NCBI GenBank assembly: GCA_937871705.1
Contig: CALMOO010000032.1
Coordinates: forward strand, 1 to 5,389
DNA length: 5,389 bases
Direction: 5' to 3'
From: an uncultured Hymenobacter sp.
Lineage (GTDB): Bacteria; Bacteroidota; Bacteroidia; Cytophagales; Hymenobacteraceae
Within the stretch, counting starts at the first letter, position 1. Every line of letters starts with the position of its first letter. Positions 1 through 5,293 of the stretch are shown here, piece by piece. The translations under genes and the position numbers were made by a program. The notes below the pieces were generated by a model. The model did not search any database. It was not told the origin of the DNA and saw nothing but the letters and a program-made list of their open reading frames with translations.

Positions 1-447
1 CAGCAGCTCGTTGATGTCTTTTTGCTCGAAGCCGCCCGTGTAGCCTTCGGTATTGACGAAGCGGGGCGAGGGCGCCAGCAGCACCAGCCGCCCAAACCGC
101 TCGGGCTCCTTGATAGCCGCCAGCACCCCAATCATGGAGCTAACCGAGTGACCCACAAATACAATGTCATGCAAGTTCAGCTCGTGCAGTACGGACAGCA
201 GGTCGTCGGCGTGTGCGCGCAGCGTGGCGTATTTGGCATAGTCGTAAGCCCCGAGGTCCGACTTGCCCGCGCCTACCAAGTCGAGCAGCACTACTTGGTA
301 GCGGTCCTCAAACGCGGGCGCCAGCAGCCGCCAGCTTATTTGGTCGGACCCCAGGCCATGCAAAAAAACGATAGCTGGCGCCGTGCTATCGAGTCCTGAA
401 ATAGTTACATTACTCCGACGGAGCACAGAGGTAGATGTAGCACTCAT
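1..447 (-). CDS. RsbQ/KAI2-type alpha/beta hydrolase, N-terminal part (C-terminus outside window)
   Basis: This is an alpha/beta-hydrolase fold protein of the RsbQ family, related to plant D14/KAI2 receptors. I translated 149 codons from the ATG at 447-445 down to base 1, and the frame stays open at the edge. Visible landmarks are the oxyanion-hole motif FLHGLGSDQ (residues 28-36), DLVGAGKSDLGAYD (56-69), and the nucleophile elbow GHSVSSM with Ser101 as the presumed catalytic serine (99-105). PERFGRLVLLAPSPRFVN (115-132) and GGFEQ (138-142) follow. These blocks match Bacillus RsbQ closely from memory. Family members are about 270 residues, so roughly 120, including the catalytic Asp and His, are missing. 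In Bacillus, RsbQ is needed by the PAS-domain phosphatase RsbP for energy-stress activation of sigma-B; that role cannot be assumed here. No Shine-Dalgarno is visible and the leader is AT-rich. It lies downstream of the NADH dehydrogenase on the same strand, but a 315-base gap with hairpins argues for separate transcription. The family assignment is firm and the function is inferred. Confidence 0.9.
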   Translation of the reverse strand, partial: MSATSTSVLRRSNVTISGLDSTAPAIVFLHGLGSDQISWRLLAPAFEDRYQVVLLDLVGAGKSDLGAYDYAKYATLRAHADDLLSVLHELNLHDIVFVGHSVSSMIGVLAAIKEPERFGRLVLLAPSPRFVNTEGYTGGFEQKDINELL

Positions 448-467
448 GTAAGATAATACTGTACTTT

Positions 468-480
468 AAATGGGGTGGGA
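468..480 (-). repeat. 13-bp leader repeat, copy A (TCCCACCCCATTT on the minus strand)
   Basis: On the minus strand this reads TCCCACCCCATTT, starting to end 20 bases before the ATG of the RsbQ-like gene. An identical 13-mer sits at 4673-4685, 14 bases before the ATG of the acyl-CoA synthetase. The identity is directly visible; a regulatory role is only a guess, since one 13-mer match in this much GC-rich sequence could be chance. Confidence 0.45.
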
Positions 481-642
481 TGAGACATTTACCGAAGATG
501 GCGAGCCAGTAGAACTACCTAGCCACAAGGCTGCGCTAAACTAAGAAAAATCCTGGATATATCGCATAATCTTCTTGGCACTAAGCATCTACTAGTACCA
601 CTCCGTTGGTAAGGCTCAGCTGCTGGCTACTGCCTAAAACGC

Positions 643-671
643 CAGTGCCCGACCAACTAGGCCGGGCACTG
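643..671 (-). terminator. Probable intrinsic terminator, distal hairpin downstream of the NADH dehydrogenase
   Basis: CAGTGCCCG at 643-651 pairs perfectly with CGGGCACTG at 663-671, giving a 9-bp stem with an 11-base loop. Read on the minus strand the stem is followed by GCGTTTTAGG, a short T run two to three bases past the stem. It lies 91 bases past the NADH dehydrogenase stop. On the plus strand the flank TATAAATAAC is a poor T-tract, so minus-strand use is favoured. Confidence 0.6.
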
Positions 672-697
672 TATAAATAACACGCAGCACAAAACAC

Positions 698-727
698 GTT
701 GCTAAGCAGGCACCGCCTAAAAGCAAC
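698..727 (-). terminator. Possible weak terminator or RNA 3'-end hairpin just after the NADH dehydrogenase
   Basis: GTTGCT at 698-703 pairs with AGCAAC at 722-727, and inside it AGGC (708-711) pairs with GCCT (715-718) around a 3-base loop. The two helices are split by a small internal loop. On the minus strand the structure begins 35 bases after the stop codon and is followed by GTGTTTTGTG. The stem is less stable than the hairpin at 643-671, so this may be an RNA-end stabiliser or a partial terminator. Confidence 0.4.
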
Positions 728-762
728 TACGGCCGCCAAACACAAACCTGCTCATCAGGAGC

Positions 763-2094
763 TTATACAATGGCTTTGGCATTGGGCTCCTTCACCCTCA
801 GTGGCGCTTTGATGTTGCCAATGATGTAGCGCATGCTCTTGTCTTGGGTAGCGTAGTTCCAGGCCCAGCTCAAGAATACTACCAGGCGGTTGCGGAAGCT
901 CACCAAAGCCAACACGTGCACTAGGCTCCAGGCCAGCCAAGCCAGGTAGCCGCTGAGGTGATATTGCTTGCCAAAGAGTTGAATATCAGCTAAGGCGCGG
1001 TTGCGGCCTACGGTAGCCATCGTGCCTTTGTCGTGGTAGTGGAAGGCCTCCATGGGCTGGCCGGCCAGCGCGCGCTTGATATTGGCGCCCAACAGGCGGC
1101 CCTGCTGAATGGCGGGCTGCGCCACCTGCGGATGCCCCTCGGGGTAGTCGGGGGTAGTCATCTGGGCGATGTCACCGATGGCAAAGATGTTGGAATAGCC
1201 GGCTACGTGGTTCATCTCGTCGACTTGGTAGCGGTTGGAGCGCAGCAGGGCAGCGGGGGCGAGGCCCGGAATGGGCGCGCCCGTGACGCCCGCCGCCCAA
1301 ATGAGCGTGCGCGTAATGAGCTGCCGGCCGCTGCTGAGCGTGACGGTGTAGCCGTCGTACGACTTCACCCGCGAATCGAGCAGCACTTCTACCCCCATTT
1401 CCTTCAGGTATTCCAGCGATTTGTTTGATACCTCGGCCGACATGCCTTTGAGCAGCACCGGCCCGCTCTGCACCAAGTAGATGTCCATCTGGTTGAGGTC
1501 GAGCTCCGGGTAATCGCGCGGAAATACGTGGGCGCGCAGCTCGCTCAGGGCGCCCGCCATCTCGACGCCCGTGGGGCCGCCGCCCACTATCACGAAGTCG
1601 AGCATGCTGTTGAGCTGCTCCTGGTCGCCGATTTGCAGGGCTTGCTCGAAGTTGGAAAGCAGCGTGTTGCGCAGCTCAATGGCATCGCCCACGCTCTTGA
1701 GCGTGATGGCATTGCGCGCCATCTGCTCGTCGCCAAAAAAATTGGAGGTGGTGCCCGTGGCCAGCACCAGGTAGTCGTAGCGCAGCCGGCCGATGGACGT
1801 TTCCACGACTTGCTCCGCGGCGTTAATCGACTCAACCTCGGCCATGCGGAAGAAAAAGTTTTTCTGGTTGCCCAAAATCTTCCGAAACGGCGACACGATG
1901 CTGTCTGGGTTGAGGCCCGCCGTGGCTACCTGGTAGAGCAGCGGCCAGAAGCCGTGGTAGTTCTGCTTGTCGATGAGCACTACCTGCACCGGCACGTCGG
2001 CCAGCGACTTAGCCAGCTCCAGGCCACCAAAGCCACCCCCGACGATTACAACCCGGGGCATGCCCAGGTCTTCAATTTTAGTAAGTCCTTCCAT
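763..2094 (-). CDS. ndh: Type II NADH:quinone oxidoreductase (NDH-2)
   Basis: NDH-2 is a non-proton-pumping, FAD-containing enzyme that passes electrons from NADH to membrane quinone (menaquinone in most Bacteroidota) on the cytoplasmic face of the inner membrane. The 443-residue protein has the full two-Rossmann layout. The FAD motif is VVIVGGGFGGLELAK (15-29) with Asp42 at the end of its second strand, followed by NYHGFWPLLYQVATAGL (45-61). LATGT is at 111-115. The NADH motif is VIVGGGPTGVEMAG (168-181), FAIGD (304-308) contacts FAD, and the quinone-site motif AQPAIQQG is at 325-332. Residues 382-415 are rich in Trp and Leu and fit the amphipathic membrane anchor. Length is normal for the family. 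At the end of the second strand of the NADH domain, Gln209 stands where Glu is usual (IYLVQSG), which could relax NADH/NADPH choice. Met12 (2061-2059) is an alternative start directly before the FAD strand; neither start has a Shine-Dalgarno. The gene is divergent from the DUF4136 lipoprotein. Confidence 0.95.
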   Translation of the reverse strand: MEGLTKIEDLGMPRVVIVGGGFGGLELAKSLADVPVQVVLIDKQNYHGFWPLLYQVATAGLNPDSIVSPFRKILGNQKNFFFRMAEVESINAAEQVVETSIGRLRYDYLVLATGTTSNFFGDEQMARNAITLKSVGDAIELRNTLLSNFEQALQIGDQEQLNSMLDFVIVGGGPTGVEMAGALSELRAHVFPRDYPELDLNQMDIYLVQSGPVLLKGMSAEVSNKSLEYLKEMGVEVLLDSRVKSYDGYTVTLSSGRQLITRTLIWAAGVTGAPIPGLAPAALLRSNRYQVDEMNHVAGYSNIFAIGDIAQMTTPDYPEGHPQVAQPAIQQGRLLGANIKRALAGQPMEAFHYHDKGTMATVGRNRALADIQLFGKQYHLSGYLAWLAWSLVHVLALVSFRNRLVVFLSWAWNYATQDKSMRYIIGNIKAPLRVKEPNAKAIV

Positions 2095-2284
2095 TACAAA
2101 TTAAAAGTGGGTAGCTAAAGCGTCGTGCCTGCCTTGCAGCCCCAAAAAGTATAGCTGCCCAGTGGCCCGGCCCGCAGGTTTGTAAATCAAAGCATTAAGA
2201 AAATAGCGGCTCAGGCTAAATAACCTGGTCATTAACTTATTAGTAATGAAAAGAGTAAGCTAGGAAAAATCATTTCCTTTAATC
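2095..2284. promoter_or_regulatory. Divergent intergenic region between ndh and the DUF4136 lipoprotein gene
   Basis: The two flanking genes start outward from this 190-base AT-rich spacer, so it must contain promoters for both. On the minus strand TTAATTTG (2097-2104) differs by one base from the Bacteroidota -7 consensus TAnnTTTG, but it lies almost on the ndh start codon. On the plus strand CAGGTTTG (2175-2182) also differs by one base and sits about 100 bases from the lipoprotein ATG. Neither has a convincing -33 TTG partner, so no specific promoter is claimed. Neither start codon has a Shine-Dalgarno. Confidence 0.45.
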
Positions 2285-2887
2285 ATGAAAAATATTTTGC
2301 TGGCTACTATCCTGGCCCTGCTAGTAGGCGTGAGTGCCTGCTCGCCAAGAGTAAACGTGGAGGAGCGGGCCAACGTTAACTTCAGTAAGTACCGAACCTT
2401 CGACTTTGCCGATACCGAAGTAAAAACCAGCGGCGACCGCAATCCGTTGCTGCGCAGCTCCATTACGCAAGACCGCATCAAGCAGGCCATTGCCGAGGAG
2501 CTGACCAAGCGCGGCTTGCGGCAGGTAGAAACCAATCCTGACTTTCTCGTCACTACGCACACCTTCGTCGAGCAGGCCGAACGCACTGTGTATGACACGC
2601 AGCCCGGTGCGGGCTACGCCTACCCCTACTCGGTGGGGTATCGCGGGCGGTTTCTGCCCATCAACTACGGCGCCTGGTACACGCCGGCCTACTACCAGAC
2701 GCCGCGCACCGAGCAGTACCGCGAAGGCACGCTGGTGCTCGACTTCATCGACGCCCGCACCAATAACCTCGTGTGGCGAGGTTCCATGGCCGACCCCGTC
2801 GACGACCCCGGCCGCCTAGGCAGCGAGTTCAGCAAAGCCGCCAAGGAGATTCTCGACAAATTCCCGGTAGCCGAGAAAAAGAGCTAG
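2285..2887 (+). CDS. DUF4136 domain-containing lipoprotein
   Basis: This 200-residue protein is an exported lipoprotein of the DUF4136 family, common in Bacteroidota and of unknown biochemical function. The N-terminus is a lipoprotein signal: Lys2, a hydrophobic stretch (4-16) and lipobox VSAC with Cys19 as the lipidated residue. The mature start SPRVNVEE lacks an obvious acidic surface-export signal straight after the Cys, so periplasm-facing placement is slightly favoured. Family landmarks are FSKYRTFDF (33-41), an amphipathic helix with KQAIAEELTKRGL (66-78), NPDFLVTTHTF (84-94), and the C-terminal EGTLVLDFIDARTNNLVWRG (147-166) before a closing helix with AAKEILDKFP (185-194). Between them, residues 103-146 are rich in Tyr, Gly and Pro, typical of a variable loop. 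No catalytic residues can be named. The ATG at 2285 is chosen because it gives a complete signal peptide. The gene is monocistronic, closed by the hairpin at 2906-2956. Confidence 0.9.
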   Translation: MKNILLATILALLVGVSACSPRVNVEERANVNFSKYRTFDFADTEVKTSGDRNPLLRSSITQDRIKQAIAEELTKRGLRQVETNPDFLVTTHTFVEQAERTVYDTQPGAGYAYPYSVGYRGRFLPINYGAWYTPAYYQTPRTEQYREGTLVLDFIDARTNNLVWRGSMADPVDDPGRLGSEFSKAAKEILDKFPVAEKKS

Positions 2888-2905
2888 ATGCTAAGTAGTT
2901 ACCCG

Positions 2906-2956
2906 AAGAGGGGGGTAGGGCAGCGTTCCTGGCGAACGTGGCCCTACCCCCCTCTT
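2906..2956 (+). terminator. Strong intrinsic terminator between convergent genes
   Basis: AAGAGGGGGGTAGGGC (2906-2921) is the perfect complement of GCCCTACCCCCCTCTT (2941-2956), a 16-bp stem. The loop can itself fold, with CGTTC (2924-2928) pairing with GAACG (2934-2938), so the whole element is one long hairpin with a single A-G mismatch. The flank TCTTTATTAATT gives a T-rich tail in the plus direction, 18 bases after the lipoprotein stop. In the minus direction the tail is TCTTCGGG, which is poorer, but the stem may still stop transcription from the acyl-CoA synthetase, whose stop codon is 7 bases from the hairpin. Confidence 0.85.
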
Positions 2957-2963
2957 TATTAAT

Positions 2964-4658
2964 TCACCGCCGGGCCCCTTCGCCTTGGTAAAAGAACTCG
3001 GCGCCCGGCTGCGGAGCTTGCGCCCGCAGCTCGACGCGCCGGATTTTGCCGCTGATGGTTTTGGGCAGCTCCACTACAAATTCGAGGATGCGGGGCATTT
3101 TATAAAGAGCCAGCTGCGCGCGGCTGAACGCGAATAGCTCCTCGGCTAGGGCGGCGCTGGGCGTGGCGCCGGGGGTAAGGAGCAAAAAAGCTTTGATTTC
3201 GTGGCCTTTAATGGGGTGCGGCACGCCTACCACGGCTGCTTCCAGCACGGCGGCGTGCTCGATAAGGGCGCTCTCGACTTCGAAAGGTCCCACGCGGTAG
3301 TCGCTCGATTTTATCACATCGTCGTCGCGGCCCACAAACCAGAAGTAGCCGTCGGCGTCGCGGTAGGCCTTGTCGCCGGTGTAGTAGCGGCCGTGCCGAA
3401 ACACGCTGGCCTGGCGCTCGGGCTCACCAAAATACTCTTTAAACAAGCCGTTGGGCCGGCCCGTGTCGGTGCGCACCGTGATGTGGCCCTCGGCCAGGTC
3501 GGGCTGCACTTGGCCCGCGTCGTCGGCTATTTCGATGTCGTACAGGAACGACGCCCGGCCCATCGAGCCCAGGCGCACGGCGCTGCCCGGCAGGTTATAA
3601 ATCATGGCCGTGCTCTCGGTTTGGCCGTAGCCATCGCGCAACAGCAGCCCCGTGCCCCGCTGCCACGCCTGAATAACCTCGGGGTTGAGCGGCTCGCCCG
3701 CGCTCACGCACTCGCGCAGGCTAAGCTGGTAGGCCGCCAAATCTTCCAGAATAAGCAGCCGCAGCACCGTGGGCGGCGCGCAAAACGTGCTCACCCGCTC
3801 GCGCGCCAGCGCCGCCAGCAGCGGCGCGCCCGCAAACCGCCCGCTGCCCTGGTACACCACCAGCGTAGCCCCCACGCTGAGCGGCGCAAAAAAGCTGCTC
3901 CAAGCAAACTTGGCCCAGCCCGGCTGCGCCAGGTTGCAGTGCCGGTCGGTGGGCCGCAAGCCTATCCAGGCGGCCGTGCTCAGGTGCCCCACGGGGTAAG
4001 AGAAGTGCGTGTGCACCACCACCTTGGGCAAGCCCGTAGTGCCCGAAGTGAAAAATAGGAACAGCGGGTCGTCGGGGCGGGTAGGGGCAGCTTCGGCCTG
4101 CGCAGGCAGCCCCGCCGTGGTTTCAAAACCCACCCAGCCGGCGCGCTCGGCGGCGGGGCCGCCCACCAGCATTTTGAGGGCAATGCGCTGGCCCAGTGCC
4201 TGCTCGGCGGCGTCTATTTTGGCGGCGTTTTCGGCATCGGCAATCACCACGGCGGGCAGCAAGCGGCCAAAGCGGTATTCCAAGTCCTTCACCGTCATGA
4301 TGCTGGCCGTGGGGATGAGCACCTGCCCGCCCTTGATGCCGGCCACGTAAGTATCCCAGAGCTCGGCGCACACGGGCACCATCAGGAGCACGGCCGCGCC
4401 GGGCCCTACCCCCCGCTGGCGCCAAAAGTTGAGCAGGCGCCCGGCGCGGGCGGCCAGTTCGGCGTAGGTTATTTCCTGCGTGCCGGTATCATCGGCCAGC
4501 ACCAGGGCGGTTTTGGTGGGGTGCGCGGCCACGTGCAGGCCCTCGAAGATGTCGGCCGTCCAGTTGAAGTACGCGGGCTGGGGGAGGGGTAGCGTTTCCA
4601 GCTCGTGGTAGGTGCCGGCTTCTGCAAGTTGCTGGAAGCGACGGAAATAAGCTTGCAT
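2964..4658 (-). CDS. AMP-dependent acyl-CoA synthetase, medium-chain (ACSM) / benzoate-CoA ligase-like
   Basis: A cytoplasmic ANL-superfamily adenylating enzyme that converts a carboxylic acid, ATP and CoA to acyl-CoA, AMP and pyrophosphate. At 564 residues it is full length. The N-terminal YFNWTADIFEGLHV (30-43) is typical of the ACSM/short-to-medium-chain branch. Core motifs are the P-loop TSGTTGLPK (204-212), PGWAKFAW (246-253), A5 YGQTE (344-348), A7 YYTGD (425-429), A8 GRDDDVIKSSDYRVGPFE (443-460), and A10 PKTISGKIRR (532-541) with Lys538 as the adenylation lysine. Where acetyl-CoA synthetase has the Trp that closes its pocket (WWQTE), this protein has Gly345, which suggests an acyl group longer than acetate, or an aryl acid. 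Asp453 replaces the usual A8 glycine. The true substrate cannot be read from the sequence. No Shine-Dalgarno precedes the ATG at 4658-4656. The gene stands alone: it converges on the DUF4136 gene and is divergent from the DUF2141 gene. Confidence 0.92.
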   Translation of the reverse strand: MQAYFRRFQQLAEAGTYHELETLPLPQPAYFNWTADIFEGLHVAAHPTKTALVLADDTGTQEITYAELAARAGRLLNFWRQRGVGPGAAVLLMVPVCAELWDTYVAGIKGGQVLIPTASIMTVKDLEYRFGRLLPAVVIADAENAAKIDAAEQALGQRIALKMLVGGPAAERAGWVGFETTAGLPAQAEAAPTRPDDPLFLFFTSGTTGLPKVVVHTHFSYPVGHLSTAAWIGLRPTDRHCNLAQPGWAKFAWSSFFAPLSVGATLVVYQGSGRFAGAPLLAALARERVSTFCAPPTVLRLLILEDLAAYQLSLRECVSAGEPLNPEVIQAWQRGTGLLLRDGYGQTESTAMIYNLPGSAVRLGSMGRASFLYDIEIADDAGQVQPDLAEGHITVRTDTGRPNGLFKEYFGEPERQASVFRHGRYYTGDKAYRDADGYFWFVGRDDDVIKSSDYRVGPFEVESALIEHAAVLEAAVVGVPHPIKGHEIKAFLLLTPGATPSAALAEELFAFSRAQLALYKMPRILEFVVELPKTISGKIRRVELRAQAPQPGAEFFYQGEGARR

Positions 4659-4780
4659 GGCTTACGAAAGAAAAATGGGGTGGGAAAAGCAGAAAGAACA
4701 AGCGGGCGGCCCGCCACGCCGGAACGAAATACGGCGGCTATCAAGTTAGAGCGAAACTACTTGCTGCCTACTTGCCTCCT
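4659..4780. promoter_or_regulatory. Divergent intergenic region between the acyl-CoA synthetase and the DUF2141 gene
   Basis: Both neighbours start outward from these 122 bases, so both promoters should be here or overlap the starts. The region holds a perfect dyad, GCGGGC-G-GCCCGC at 4702-4714, roughly mid-spacer, which would suit an operator but could also arise by chance in GC-rich DNA. It also holds copy B of the 13-bp leader repeat. No clear Bacteroidota promoter consensus is seen by eye. Confidence 0.4.
4673..4685 (-). repeat. 13-bp leader repeat, copy B (TCCCACCCCATTT on the minus strand)
   Basis: Identical to the 13-mer at 468-480, in the same orientation relative to the downstream gene and ending 14 bases before the acyl-CoA synthetase ATG. 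The ndh leader carries a partial resemblance, CCCACTTTTAA at about 2101-2112. Its role is unknown. Confidence 0.45.
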
Positions 4781-5230
4781 ATGAAATCCTTTTCGCTTGT
4801 TTCGCTGCTGCTCGGGAGCTTCGTGCTGAAAGCCGCCGCGCCCGCCACCTTGCCCCTACCCGCCACCCAGAAAGTAACGGTCATCGTGACGGCGCTCGCC
4901 TCTACCCATTCCATAGTGAAGCTAAACTTTTACAACGCGGCCGATAAGTTTCTGAAAAAGGGGCAGTACGCCATGCACCTGGTGGTGCGCCCCGAGGGCA
5001 AAACTACGATTTCGGTGCCCGTAGACCTGGCGCCTGGCGAGTGGGCCGTAGCCCTGAGCCAAGACACCAACGACAACGATAAGCTCGACAAAAACTTTCT
5101 GGGCATTCCAACCGAGCCCTACGCGTTTTCTAACAACGTGCGCCCCCGGTTTGCCGCGCCCAATTTTGAGGAGTGCAAGTTTGTGGTCGACGGTCCGGGC
5201 AAGGTGATAAATATTGCATTAAAAGAATAA
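4781..5230 (+). CDS. Secreted DUF2141 domain-containing protein
   Basis: A 149-residue protein of the DUF2141 family, exported and of unknown function. I start it at the ATG at 4781; an upstream in-frame TTG at 4772 would only add three residues before the signal peptide. The N-terminus is a signal peptide with Lys2 and a hydrophobic run (4-16), and cleavage is plausible near Ala20-Ala22. The mature domain begins with strand KVTVIVTALAS (31-41). Then come a lipid- or sugar-free looking beta region, LAPGEWAVAL (83-92), and the family signature QDTNDNDKLDKNFLGIP (94-110) followed by EPYAFSNN (112-119) and APNFEECKF (126-134). The signature resembles an acidic metal-binding loop (Asp95, Asn97, Asn99, Lys101, Asp103), though metal binding is only inferred. 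Family members usually have HD.N.NG.LD here; Gln94 and Asp100 differ. A single Cys (132) means no disulfide within the chain. No lipobox is present. The gene ends in the terminator at 5259-5293 and appears monocistronic. Confidence 0.9.
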   Translation: MKSFSLVSLLLGSFVLKAAAPATLPLPATQKVTVIVTALASTHSIVKLNFYNAADKFLKKGQYAMHLVVRPEGKTTISVPVDLAPGEWAVALSQDTNDNDKLDKNFLGIPTEPYAFSNNVRPRFAAPNFEECKFVVDGPGKVINIALKE

Positions 5231-5258
5231 ATTATTATGAAATGTGAAGTTGATGCCT

Positions 5259-5293
5259 AAAAAGCCGCTGGCACTAGTGCTAAGCGGCTTTTT
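5259..5293 (+). terminator. Intrinsic terminator of the DUF2141 gene
   Basis: AAAAAGCCGCT (5259-5269) pairs perfectly with AGCGGCTTTTT (5283-5293). The loop contains the small palindrome GCACTAGTGC (5271-5280), which can extend the fold. The GC core followed by five T residues is a classic Rho-independent terminator, 28 bases past the stop codon. Because the left arm starts with five A residues, it could also work for minus-strand transcription entering from the right. Confidence 0.9.

Larger units (their letters stand above)
448..762. other. Non-coding spacer between the NADH dehydrogenase and the RsbQ-like gene
   Basis: I find no convincing gene in these 315 bases. The part near 643-727 carries two inverted repeats, annotated separately, that fit transcription ends for the NADH dehydrogenase. 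The remainder, about 448-640, is AT-richer and must hold the leader and probably the promoter of the RsbQ-like gene. I found no clear match by eye to the Bacteroidota -7 consensus TAnnTTTG on the minus strand, so no promoter is called. A 13-bp motif at 468-480 recurs upstream of the acyl-CoA synthetase. Confidence 0.7.

Noticed and set aside
22..399. 125-codon open frame on the plus strand at the window start
   Set aside because: The minus strand here encodes a clear RsbQ-like hydrolase with the GHSVS motif; the plus frame is its shadow.
1528..2118. 196-codon open frame on the plus strand opposite ndh
   Set aside because: It is antisense to the well-supported NDH-2 gene, has low-complexity composition and no recognisable motif.
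2230..2248. CATTA...TAATG inverted repeat upstream of the lipoprotein gene
   Set aside because: Arms are only 5 bp with a 9-base centre in AT-rich DNA, which is expected by chance.
3201..4058. 285-codon open frame on the plus strand opposite the acyl-CoA synthetase
   Set aside because: It lies wholly antisense to a gene with all ANL motifs, its product is rich in His, Arg and Ala with no recognisable domain, and long antisense frames are expected in GC-rich codon usage.
4772..4780. TTG at 4772 as start of the DUF2141 gene
   Set aside because: It adds only three residues (two Pro) before a normal signal peptide starting at the ATG at 4781, and no ribosome-binding site favours it.
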